Source of the DNA: Brachypodium distachyon
Lineage: Eukaryota > Streptophyta > Magnoliopsida > Poales > Poaceae
Reading direction: 5' to 3'
DNA length: 64,000 nt
Assembly: GCF_000005505.3 (NCBI RefSeq)
Contig: NC_016132.3
Location: forward strand, 51,288,914 to 51,352,913
Shown: positions 45,465 through 55,275 of the stretch, piece after piece
Numbering within the stretch: position 1 is the stretch's first letter
Layout: each line of letters opens with the position of its first letter
The notes under the pieces: model-generated
Seen by the model: only the letters and a program-made list of their open reading frames with translations
What the model was told of the DNA's origin: nothing
Database searches by the model: none
Position numbers and translations under genes: made by a program

Positions 45465-46175
45465 TCAATGGCGATTCGTGTTGGTGCTAAGGATCACTAC
45501 GCTAGCCGCAGTGCCATCCAAGGTAGCATTCCTCGCCTGGACAACGCGTGACTTTCTGAAGAGGGAGGCGACGATGGAGAGATCGATGTGCCGGTCGACC
45601 GCGAGCGCGATTGCGCCACCAGGGCGGACGGCGCGCTCGATCTCAGCCGCGAACCGGGACGGGAAGAGCGCGCCGGTGAGCGCCGCCGGGTCGTCGGAGA
45701 GCACGAGGTCGAAGGCGTCGTCGAAGAAGGGGAGGTTGTGTGGGTCCGCCCGGCGCACGAGCGGTGGGAAGTCCACGAGATCGACGCCGGTGACGTCCCC
45801 CACGCCGGCCACGCGGAGCGCGTCCACTGCTTGCCCCGCGCCGGCCGCGAGGCAGAGGACGCGGGAGGAGCCACCGAGGATGCGCAGCGAGACGAGCGAG
45901 GTGAGCACCGACGCGGAGAGGGCCGCGTTGTGGCGTCGCCAGCGCGGGGAAGACCGGAGCTTGGCCAGGCGGAGGTCGGGGTCGACGACGCGGCGCGATG
46001 CGGCGTCGCAGGAGGTGCGGGGGAAGGGCGCCAGCGAGAGCGACGAGTAGGCGGGCGAGCCGGAGAAGCAGGAGGAGGAGGAGTGGTGGCGGAACAGGTG
46101 AAGCAGCGCGGCGGTGGCCACGGCCGCCAGGGCGATCGACACGCGGTTGAGCAGCCGCCGAACGTGCCTGTCCAT
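45465..46175 (-). CDS. Membrane-anchored SAM-dependent methyltransferase-like protein (copy 2)
   Basis: A single-exon 236-residue protein starting MDRHVRRLLNRVSIALAAVA. Residues 11-30 form a hydrophobic N-terminal anchor (VSIALAAVATAALLHLF). The Rossmann-type region has motif I VLCLAAGAGQAVDAL, motif II VTGVDLVDFPPLV, an acidic segment LPFFDDAFDLVLSDD, and the RPGGAIALAVDR loop typical of class I methyltransferases. Substrate is unknown. The protein is short for the class, so enzymatic activity is not assured. It is divergent from PPR copy 2 with about 250 bp between the ATGs, suggesting a shared promoter. The copy 1 counterpart is broken. Confidence 0.85.
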   Translation of the reverse strand: MDRHVRRLLNRVSIALAAVATAALLHLFRHHSSSSCFSGSPAYSSLSLAPFPRTSCDAASRRVVDPDLRLAKLRSSPRWRRHNAALSASVLTSLVSLRILGGSSRVLCLAAGAGQAVDALRVAGVGDVTGVDLVDFPPLVRRADPHNLPFFDDAFDLVLSDDPAALTGALFPSRFAAEIERAVRPGGAIALAVDRHIDLSIVASLFRKSRVVQARNATLDGTAASVVILSTNTNRH

Positions 46176-46425
46176 GGCTGGCCGGGTCCGGTCCGGTGAA
46201 CGGGGTGGTGCTGACCGCGGCCTGTGCGTCCTGCTGGGCTTTCGCTCTGGTTGGGAATTGGGGTTGTGTTGGACTGTTGGGCTTCAGAATTTAGGATGGG
46301 CTAACACTTCACTTCCACTGTCCACAGCGTAATAGCAGCACAGCGTCAAATACCACGGCCTAACATTTTGCCAAACCCTGTCTCCCGCACCCTTTTCGCC
46401 CGAACCCTCGTCCGCCGTTTTCCCC
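46176..46425. promoter_or_regulatory. Shared intergenic (candidate bidirectional) promoter, copy 2
   Basis: The 250 bp lie between divergent start codons of the methyltransferase-like and PPR genes. GGATGGGCTAACACTTCACT is conserved with the copy 1 spacer (about 40321-40341). Copy 2 then has about 80 extra bases before the PPR ATG. No TATA box is evident. TGGGCTTTCGCTC-type TGGGC elements occur in both copies. Confidence 0.5.
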
Positions 46426-47838
46426 ATGGCCTCCGCCGCCGCCAAGGTGGCCGCCGACGCCGCCGCTAAGGTGGTCGCCGCCGCCGACGCCGCCACGTCC
46501 ATTCGTGCGCATAGCCTGTCCCGCATCTTCTCCTCCTCCTCCTCCTCGCCAAACGTACAATCACCCAATCCCAAGCCCAAGCCTGAACCCAAAATTAAGC
46601 GTGCGCTGACCCCGAAACCGCCCGCAGCTGACGCTGGCTCCGACGCGGACCACAAGCTCTGGAAGCCCCTGGGCTATATCATCAAGGGCCTCCTCCGGGA
46701 GCGCGATCCTGAGAAGCTGGTCTCCGATTTCGTCGCTGCGTCTTCCGCGTCGGCGCGCTTCCGCGACCGGCACCGCGTGTACGAGGTGGCCGTGAGCCGG
46801 CTCGCCTCCTTCGGCCGCCAAGACAGCATCGAGACCTTACTCGGTGCGCAGAAGCGCTTCCTTGAGACCTCCAAAGAGGGATTCGCCACGCGCCTCATCG
46901 GCCTCTACGGCCGTGCCGCCATGCCAGCCCAAGCTGCCGCGACCTTCCACGAACTCCCCGCGCAGCTTAAGTGCACCATGACCTTCAACGCCGTTCTCAC
47001 GGCCTACTCCCGAGCCAAGGAGTTTGATGCTCTCGCCACTGCATTCCAGGAGATCCCGGCCTCCCACCCCTTGGTTGTCCCCAGCGTATACTCTTACAAC
47101 ATATTAATCAGCGCCCTCTGCCAGAAGCCTGCCCTCTCGGCCGCCCTCAATGTGGTTACACTGATGGAGAAGTGCGGTGTTTTGCCGGATAATATTTCTT
47201 TCAACACGCTATTGAATGGGTTTTCCAAGAATGGCCGTGTGGATGATGCTGAGGCAGTATGGGAAATGATGAAGGAGAGGAACTTGGAGCCGGACACGAA
47301 GTCCTACAACGCGAAGCTCCGGGGTTTGGTTGCAGAAGGGAGGATTGAGGATGCAGTTGCTGTGGTTGAGAGGATGGAGAAGGAGGGGCCAAAGCCTGAT
47401 ACAGTGTCGTACAATGAGCTGATCCGAGGATATTGCAGTGCTGGGAGGTTAGAGGATGCCAAGAAGTTGTATGATGGATTAGTAAAAAATGAGTGTGCCC
47501 CAAATAAAGGGACATATGAAACTCTCTTGCCACGTCTTTTGCAGGCTGGAGAGCTCGATTGTGCACTGAGGTACTGCCATGAACTCTTTAGTTCCAATAT
47601 TAAGAGCTGTCGAGTGGATTGCTCTTTGCTTCAGGATGTAGTAACTACATTGGTAGAGGCATCGAGGGTGGACGAGGCTGCAAAGATTGTTGAGCTAGGG
47701 CGGAAGAAGTACTACCCTCGGAAACTTTTGAGGATGCCACATACTGGAGAAGACAATGAAGAGCAAATTGAAACTGGCGAGGAAGAATCAATATCAGAAG
47801 AAAAGGAGTGTGAAGTGGAACAGGAGATTGGAAAATAG
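46426..47838 (+). CDS. P-type PPR protein, organellar, rPPR3-like (copy 2)
   Basis: Intronless, 470 residues, the close paralogue of the gene at 40380. The start MASAAAKVAADAAAKVVAAA contains an extra eight-residue Ala-rich unit and the serine run is two longer, while the Asn-Pro/Lys-Pro run is shorter. The rest aligns without gaps except near the acidic C-terminus (one extra residue at RKLLRMPHT). PPR units start at VYSYNILISALCQ, ISFNTLLNGFSKNG, KSYNAKLRGLVAEG, VSYNELIRGYCSAG and GTYETLLPRLLQAG. Substitutions are scattered and no stop is present, so both copies seem to be under coding constraint. Predicted location is mitochondrion or plastid; the mitoribosome link is inferred from family resemblance. 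Confidence 0.93.
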   Translation: MASAAAKVAADAAAKVVAAADAATSIRAHSLSRIFSSSSSSPNVQSPNPKPKPEPKIKRALTPKPPAADAGSDADHKLWKPLGYIIKGLLRERDPEKLVSDFVAASSASARFRDRHRVYEVAVSRLASFGRQDSIETLLGAQKRFLETSKEGFATRLIGLYGRAAMPAQAAATFHELPAQLKCTMTFNAVLTAYSRAKEFDALATAFQEIPASHPLVVPSVYSYNILISALCQKPALSAALNVVTLMEKCGVLPDNISFNTLLNGFSKNGRVDDAEAVWEMMKERNLEPDTKSYNAKLRGLVAEGRIEDAVAVVERMEKEGPKPDTVSYNELIRGYCSAGRLEDAKKLYDGLVKNECAPNKGTYETLLPRLLQAGELDCALRYCHELFSSNIKSCRVDCSLLQDVVTTLVEASRVDEAAKIVELGRKKYYPRKLLRMPHTGEDNEEQIETGEEESISEEKECEVEQEIGK

Positions 47839-50527
47839 AAGTAATTCATGAGGACCTACCTTCATAAATCATAGGTCAGGTTTTGATCTGTGACATTGAT
47901 ACAAGCCAAATTTCATCATGCCCTGTTTTATGTATGTGCTGCGTTGACCTCATAAAACAAAAATGCAAGTTAATGTAGTCCTTGCACTAGTTTAAGAAGG
48001 TATTACTTTATGTTGCTCTTTGCTGTAATACATACTGAAATCCTTCTTTCCATTTTACAGGAGATATGCAGCAATTCTTTATTGTTATCCACAATATCTT
48101 GCTTGTGCAGATTTTCCTATTGCCTGAAAGTTGCCTCTGAATTTGAAGTTTTGTGTCTGTAAGTCTTATTGAAGTGTCATGTACTTTATGAATATCTCGA
48201 TTTTTTGGAACTTTTAGTGCAACTGTTAGCTCTGCTATAAAGATATTCCAATTTGTTGATCCTTATTGTTGGCTTGGTACGTTCTCTTCAGAGCATAGAA
48301 AATGCGGATGCTATTTATTGGTCAATAGTTTGTTAGGTTACTAGCCTGTTAATATATAGGTGGGTTAGTTGTAACTCCATCCCATAATGGATTTGTTACG
48401 CAATCAAGTACCAATTTCATTTGATGTAGTGACCTTTTTTTAGTTCTATCAAGTGAGATTTTTTTGGCCAGATAACTAACGAATAGAGCTGTAAACTACA
48501 CATCAAGCATCATATGAAATAGGATAGAATGTGAACTACCTAAAAGGACAATAGGTGTGTACAGAATGTACTACTACTTAGCAGTACCATATTCTAGTAA
48601 TATGCAGCCTTTATTCGGAACAAATCAATAGTACGACCCTCAAAATTCTTCCAAGAGTTCATACTTTGAAATCAACTAATCAAGCATGAACAAAGATAAC
48701 CAATTCTTTGATATCTCCCGATTAGTTAGGAACATAGGGGTGGTCAACCACGGGTTGGAACCAGCTGGCAAGTCCTAGTTCAGTTTTCTTCAAAGCCACC
48801 ACTTGTTCGAGACTCGGTGAGTGGCCTGGTTTGTGCCACACCTCACGAACCAAGTGGCAATCGCTTTGTTTGATGCTCTCTACTTGTTTATTTCAAACTC
48901 CATATCTCTGGCATCAATTGGCTACTTTCTTTGTGTTCCTCATAGTTTGGAGTGCAGAATACTTTTATTTTTTCCGTCATCTGGCTTTATAAAAAAAATT
49001 AACCAGGAACTGTGAGAGCGTATCAGACTTTGCCAATCAGGCCTTCACAGGTTTTTTCCTGATCTGCAATTCCAAATCTTACTGTTTACGGAGTTATCAT
49101 CAGAAACTATAAGAATATATCGAAATGTTTCGGCATTAAGGTCTTCCACGAGTTTTTTTCTAGAATGTCCAAAGGTAACACTTTCCATATGTTTGGAAGC
49201 TCTTATTTATGTCCCTGTTGGGTGTTGGCTAGTGATGAATCACGACTGAATAAATGACGATGTTATGGTGTGTTGCTTTCTTGTTTTTAGAATAACTGGT
49301 CTGTTGCTTTCTTTGCCTTGTGAGAGGCTGAGTTTCATATTTGGCGTTTGCATGCAAGAACACTCAGACCTCGGCCCAATAGGTTCTACATCCTTTTAGT
49401 TTAGTGCCCTGGCCTTGCATCCATTTAGCCATTCGATGTAGGGAGCTTCTGACTGCATGAAAAAAAATGCATCTCACAAGTCATTTTTCTCCAAAAATGT
49501 TTCTAGACATTTTTAATGGTCCGGAGATTCGGTTACTTCTCTTGCTTGCGTAGTCACACTGTGTCTAGTACTCCGTAGTGCTGTGGATGTACTTTTTCCT
49601 GAAGCGTTTGTGGTTCCGTTATTTGTGTCATGAATGTTTGATAGTGCAAACTGGATCTGGATGGTAATTAGTGAACAAGTTACTCAATGCAAATTTGCAG
49701 AATGTGCAGATCAGGAATGTCAGTGTGTGAGATTATACAGTGACATTAAGTTTTGCTTACATATGAGGGCCACTTTGATGGTCATGATTTCAGTTCAGAA
49801 GGTTTATTTGGCACTGCTTGCACTGCGATGACCATACAATCTAATGGTGTTTTTTTGGATGACATACGCAGTCTGATGGTGTGCTAAAGGCAAACTGTTT
49901 CTTTTGTTCTGAAGTCTGGAACCATTGTTAACTTGACCTTTTCTAGTGATCTGTGTTTTACTTCTCCTTAGATGATCATTCTCAGGAATTCTTTTGTTCT
50001 GAAGTGACCTTTTCCAGTGAAGTCTGAAACCATTGCTGCTTGTACCTGAGAAAGCATTATCGTTTCAGTAATACCACCTTTTCTAGTGATTTGCGTTTCA
50101 CTTTTTGTTAGAACTATATTGTGAAATTTCGGATAAGTAATCCCACCCTTTCCAGTGATCTGTGTTTTACCAAAACCTTAAAACTATATTGTGGTATTCC
50201 AGGTAAGTCAGCTGCCTATCCGCCTTGTGCTATAGACTGGGGTGTTATGTTATGTTGATGTGTTAGCAGTAGCACTATTTCTCGTGCTGGGAGTCCGGTT
50301 TAATTCTGATATCTGTGTATCCACCATGAACTGCTCAATGCATTATTTTCAAGTTCAATGCTCTTTTGCATCATTATGGGTTTCTAATAAGCTGCAAGCC
50401 AGTAAGAAGAAACTCATATTCCCCCTGATTTTTTTTCCAAACCAAGATGAAAATGAATTGACCTTTTTATTAAGGGATCACATTGTTCTGCCTTTACTAA
50501 TTAACTGAAATTTACAGCTTCTTTAAG
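47839..50527. other. 3' region of PPR copy 2 and spacer
   Basis: To about 49202 this matches the region after PPR copy 1. Beyond it, 49890-50210 holds several diverged copies of TTTTCTAGTGATCTGTGTTTTAC. No gene is recognised. Confidence 0.45.
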
Positions 50528-51031
50528 GGCCTATTTGGTTTGTGGGATTTTGAAATCAATTCTTAGGAATTTTAAATGATGTCCAACCTAATGTTTAGAA
50601 TCCTTAGATATTAGGCCAATTTGGGACCAATCCTTAGGAATCTAGATCCTCAATTCCTATGAAACGAATGCTACACATAGGAAAAAAATCCTAAGGTTTG
50701 AAATCTTGTAAAATTCCTTAAAAATTTCTGCAAACCGAATGAGCCCTGATTCATGGGATTGGAAAAGTATGAGAATAGGAAAAATGGAGGATTGCTATGT
50801 CTAACCTTATATGATTTTGTTTGTCCTAAAGTTTGTTTGATTGAAACAAAGGAATTCTACGAAAAGGTTGGAGTGGATAGAAAATTTATGATGAAATGTA
50901 GTACAAATGAATCCTTTAGAAAAATTTCTATAGGATTGAATCCTACATATCAAGCGACCAATGTAGGAAAACTTCCTAAGGATTTCAACCCTACAAATTT
51001 CCTATGAAAATCTTTTGAATCAAAGAAGGCC
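50528..51031. mobile_element. Tourist-like MITE of about 500 bp
   Basis: The left end GGCCTATTTGGTTTGTGGGATTTTG and right end (reverse complement GGCCTTCTTTGATTCAAAAGATTTTC) are imperfect inverted repeats. The arms contain repeated inverted TTCCTAAGGATT/AATCCTTAGGAAT motifs. The target duplication is not clear, so the termini are approximate. Confidence 0.65.
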
Positions 51032-53162
51032 TTGTTGGGGAAACTTATATGGACATGCGAAAGCTGTAGTTGACATAGAGAGTATCCTATGTATATATAT
51101 TTTCTGTAATCAGTATGGGCGCACTGAGCAGCAGAGCGCTTAACCTTGTTGGTTTTTTCATTCATCAAGGAGTTATTGAAGTTCCATCTATACAAAAACT
51201 TGTGATTCATAGCATGGTCAAGATTTCCTATGTTTCAAAAATATTGTTTGTCATTTGTGCTCATGTTGAAACTAAAAGCATTTTGCGCGGGCACCTTGCT
51301 AGTTAGCAATAAGCACTAGAGGTTACTGTACTCATTTTTCCTAATTGTTCCGCCGCAGCAGCGCAGCGCAAAACATCCTTGACCGCAGCAAGGCAGGGCA
51401 AAGAAGCGAGTAAACAAAGATGGCTAGGCCTATGCTAGCCCAAGAAATGATTCCTTTTTTTTTTAGGGAAGAAATGATTCTAATTAGTAGCAGGTTGGTG
51501 TGCCAAACTTGACGCGGGCGTAATTAGCGCGCGACGCGGAGAGGATGGCGCAGGTTGCAGAAGCAGCGAAATGGACACAGAATTGTAGGCGGGCGTCCGT
51601 GCGTGCAGTCAATGCGTATGAATGCGCGTTCGTGGTCAAAGGAACAGTCATTAGTGCTCGCTAAGAAGTTAGCGCCTGTCCAAAGCATGTACAGTAACTG
51701 TAGTTAACTAGTAGTGCTGCTCAACGGTGGGGTCTGGTCTAGAGATCCTTGGGATGGTTATTCGTGATTAGTTTTTAATGACTTAATGGCGAGACCTTGT
51801 AAGTTTCTCAAATACAGAGTATTTTTGCATTTAAATTTCCAAAGTCTTGTCAAATTAGTCATTGTACTCCTCTTCAACAAATGGAGAGCACTACTTGAGG
51901 CCTGTGAATGGCACTTGTGACTTTGTCAGTCGTAATGACATTCGGCCGGTTTGGACTGTTATTGAAGTGGTGGCCGTTGGTCCAGGCCTCCAGCCTCCTG
52001 CATGGTGGTCATGGTGCAAGAAACATGTGTTCCCTGGTGCACATGTAACTTCCACACATCATTTGCGCTCCGACTTCAAAATTGAGAACCATCAAGAACA
52101 AAATATTTTTTTCGGGGGAAGGGAGCAAAGTAGCAAACGAACCGTAAATAGGAAACAAACAGTTGACGTGCTCCATTGTACAGGATGCTGCACCTGGTCC
52201 ATCTCATCGCTCTGATCTGTTTCTGTAGCTGCAGACACAACAAGACAAATAGCATTAATGATCGGTTCAGCTGGGCATTCAAAAAAAAAAATCGGTTCAG
52301 ATGTCCGGTAGCGATCTAACGTGACAAAGGACGTGCCGTCACTGCACGTTGCTCGGTCACTTTTATGCGCGTCTCCGAATGCTAAAAGATTTGCTCAGAA
52401 GTTCGCAGCAGGTCAGCACAATTTGAAAACAGAGGAGTCAGAGGCCATTCAAAGAAAGCCGCTGAGCAAATTCGAATCCATTCAAAAGACGACTGTGAAA
52501 AGGTCAAGAGAAACGTATGATACTACTGCCATCTACTACTCCTTAATACAATAAGGAGTACTAGCACATTTTTAATACATCTCTCCATCTAAGAATATAC
52601 TATACTCCCACAAACCACGAAGGGTCCATCAACCCTAATAGCAGATGCACTTTTTACCTCTTGATGCTTGCTGCTACCGGTAAAACTTTTTGGCTCCAAC
52701 TCACCAGGTGTCGACAGATGGGGAAAATTGGGGATTAGACCTGAGGTCTCACAAGTCACAAAGCATATCTGAGCATTTGACAAGGAGTGTACTATCCAGC
52801 CAAACGAGACGGCATGTCAAGTGGAGCTCCACAGACCCAAAAAAGAAGAAGCAATCTCTAGTGTTTCTCTTCACGGTGCATGGCTGGTTCGATCGATGTC
52901 ATGTACTGTAGTAGCGAATACTGAGTAGTGCCCACTCGGAAAATGGCGGATCAATCAGCTCTTTTAGCCTCTCACACGTGACACGTGAAGGCCAGCATCG
53001 ACGCACATTCGCAGAAATATGGACAAATGCATCCGGCCGATACTACTAAGCACTGCTATACTACGTGTCGTAGCTCGTACAAACGTTAACAGAGTGGCTG
53101 GCAACCGCGAAAAGAATGGTTAGTTACTCTCGATCGATTAGCGTGTCGGGGGTTTCAAGGAA
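51032..53162. other. Spacer without recognised gene
   Basis: Mixed sequence with short open frames. None carries a recognisable motif. Confidence 0.4.
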
Positions 53163-55275
53163 TCAAGGCTTGCAGATGACCACGAAGCACGGGAGCAGCG
53201 CCCTCGGGTTCAGCAGGTACAGCTCCTCGATGTTGGCGTAGGGCCCGACCTTGCCGGCCAGCGAGTCGAAGCCGGTCTGCCCCACGAACTCCTTGAGGTT
53301 GTCGAGCGGCTTGTGCACCCTGCCCGCGATGACCCTGCACACCAGCAGCGCCTTGCGCGTGCCCTGGCCCTGGCCCTGGTGCTCGTCGTCCACGACGCCG
53401 GCAGCCTCGTCGGCGACGCACTCGAACGCCCGGCCGCTGGTGGACGTGGTGAAGACGCCGAGGCCGGCCTTGCCTTCCTTCTTGGAGGAGAAGCCGTGGC
53501 GGATGATGCGGCAGACGGCGCACTTGTCGGAGGCGCAGAGGCTGCTGCCGCTGCTGGAGGAGGAGCCGGAGCCGCTGGACGCGCCCAGGGCGCACGAGAG
53601 CGTCGCGCCGTGGAACCGCAGCAGCTCGTTGCCGTCGGCGAGGCAGCGCGGGTGCTTCTTGGGCAGCTTGCTCGCCTTCATCTTCACCGCCTCCCGGTAC
53701 TCCTCGAAGCGGGACAGCGTCCGCTGCGTGTTGTGCACCTTGAACACGCGCTCGATCCGCACGCAGCTGCTCTCCGACTTGAGCAGGCTCGTCCGGCAGA
53801 TGATCTCCACGATCTTACGCGACGAGTCCCCTTCCATAAGCTCCGTCACTGAGATCAAAGCATGTAGTTGCAAGTTCTATGAAGAAAGAGAGAAGACGCT
53901 GCGAGATTTTAAACTCATATACTATGCATACTGTTGGGTGAAAAGCTTGTGCATGCATGATGATGCTTTGAAGCAAGTTATGAATGTCCTCCACTGTAAA
54001 TGTTGTATGGGCGACATAAATCATAATAATGATGGAAAAAAGCATGGATTTATTTTAGTTGTCCCCATGCTATAGGCTAAAATGAAATCTCGACCAGAAT
54101 CTGAGGCCTCGGGGTTCGCAGTTATTAGCAAAAGCTGAAAGCATGGATTTTCGCATGTAAAGAGCAAAAGGGCAGACATCTGGAGGAACCTAGTGGGGTG
54201 ATTGGTGAAACTGTGAAAGTGAAACTCAAACCTATGCCACAGGTAAAGCCATGTAAACTTTTGAGAGCTAAAGAAATGGCACCGAGTAATAAAAGTGGCA
54301 TGGTCCAGAACCCAGAACTGCGTATTGATGGCAAAAAGTATATTTTTAGCCGCCTATCGAAAATGCAAAACCCGATAGTAGGAGCAACATTTCAGTGCTG
54401 CGAAGATCCACCTGCAACTGCTTCGATCTCCAACAAAAGCTATTCTGTACTGCGCGATAAGTATTGCGATGCAAATGGAAGTCATCCTCACCTGCATGCT
54501 TGGACAGGTGGTGCGCCTCCAGCGCCTCCCACTTGCTGAACTGCTCGCTGCATCTGTGGCAGCTGAGGCCGCCGCCGGAGCCCTTGCCGCCGTTCTTCAC
54601 GGCGCCGTCGACCTCACAGGACGCCCGGTGCCCGGCCATGGGTGCCGCGGCGCCGTCCTTGTCCAGCAGCACGTTATTGGGCGACCTCGGCGGCGTGCAG
54701 CGCATGCTGCCGCCCCGGCACGAGCCGCTGTACTGCAGCCCGTGGCCGTGGCCGTGGCTCCATCCGGGGCCCGGCGTGCCCGGGCGGAGCGTGCCCACGA
54801 ACGACGACGACAGCACGGCGCCGTCGCCGCCCTCGGACGCGAGCACTCCTCCTCCTCCGCCGGCGCCGAAGCCGGTGATCTTGAGCTCGCAGCGGGAGTC
54901 GTTGGTGCTGAGCACCACCTCGTGGGCGATGGGGTTGAGGAACTCGCTGCTGCCGATGGACCGCGGGCTGCAGTTGCTGGGCGGCCCCTGGCCCGGGTGC
55001 CGCTTGCTCCCGTGGATGACGTCCCGCAGGTTGGCTATGGAGCGCGAGCAGCCCGAGCGCGCCGCCCCGCGCTTGGTCACTATCGATGACAGGTTGTGGC
55101 CGGCGCCGGCGCTGGAGGCCTTGGGCTTCGGGACGTGCACCTCCGACGTCTGGGACCGGCACTGCAGCGACTTCTTCAGCGCGAACCACACCGTCGGCGC
55201 CGGCGCCGGCGCGGCTGCCTTCTCCTCCTCGGCCCGGCCGGCGGCAGCGCTCCCGCGCCTCCTCCTCTCGCCCAT
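53163..55275 (-). CDS. Plant-specific single C2H2 zinc-finger protein (AT1G75710-like)
   Basis: A putative nuclear protein of a plant family that couples one C2H2 finger to a conserved C-terminal domain. Two exons, 55275-54492 and 53848-53163, join in phase (KHA|VTEL) and give 489 residues. The start MGERRRRGSAAAGRAEEE is chosen over an in-frame ATG 26 codons upstream because family members begin with such basic residues and the extension is unlike protein. The finger is CHRCSEQFSKWEALEAHHLSKH, about residues 239-260. The conserved domain follows: EGDSSRKIVEIICRTS, VRIERVFKVHNTQRTLSRFE, KHPRCLADGNELLRFHG, CRIIRHGFSSKK and GVFTTSTSGRAFE, ending LLPCFVVICKP. The last part resembles a PARP-like fold. 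The first exon is glycine/serine-rich. Target DNA is unknown. Confidence 0.92.

Larger units (their letters stand above)
45068..49202. repeat. Segmental duplication, copy 2
   Basis: Starts GTGGAAGCTAAATCTTCC and ends CATATGTTTGGAAGC. It aligns with 39479-44262 and is the more complete copy: intact methyltransferase, intact PPR gene and the empty site of the LINE insertion. It carries an extra stretch of about 80 bp just upstream of the PPR start. Confidence 0.9.
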
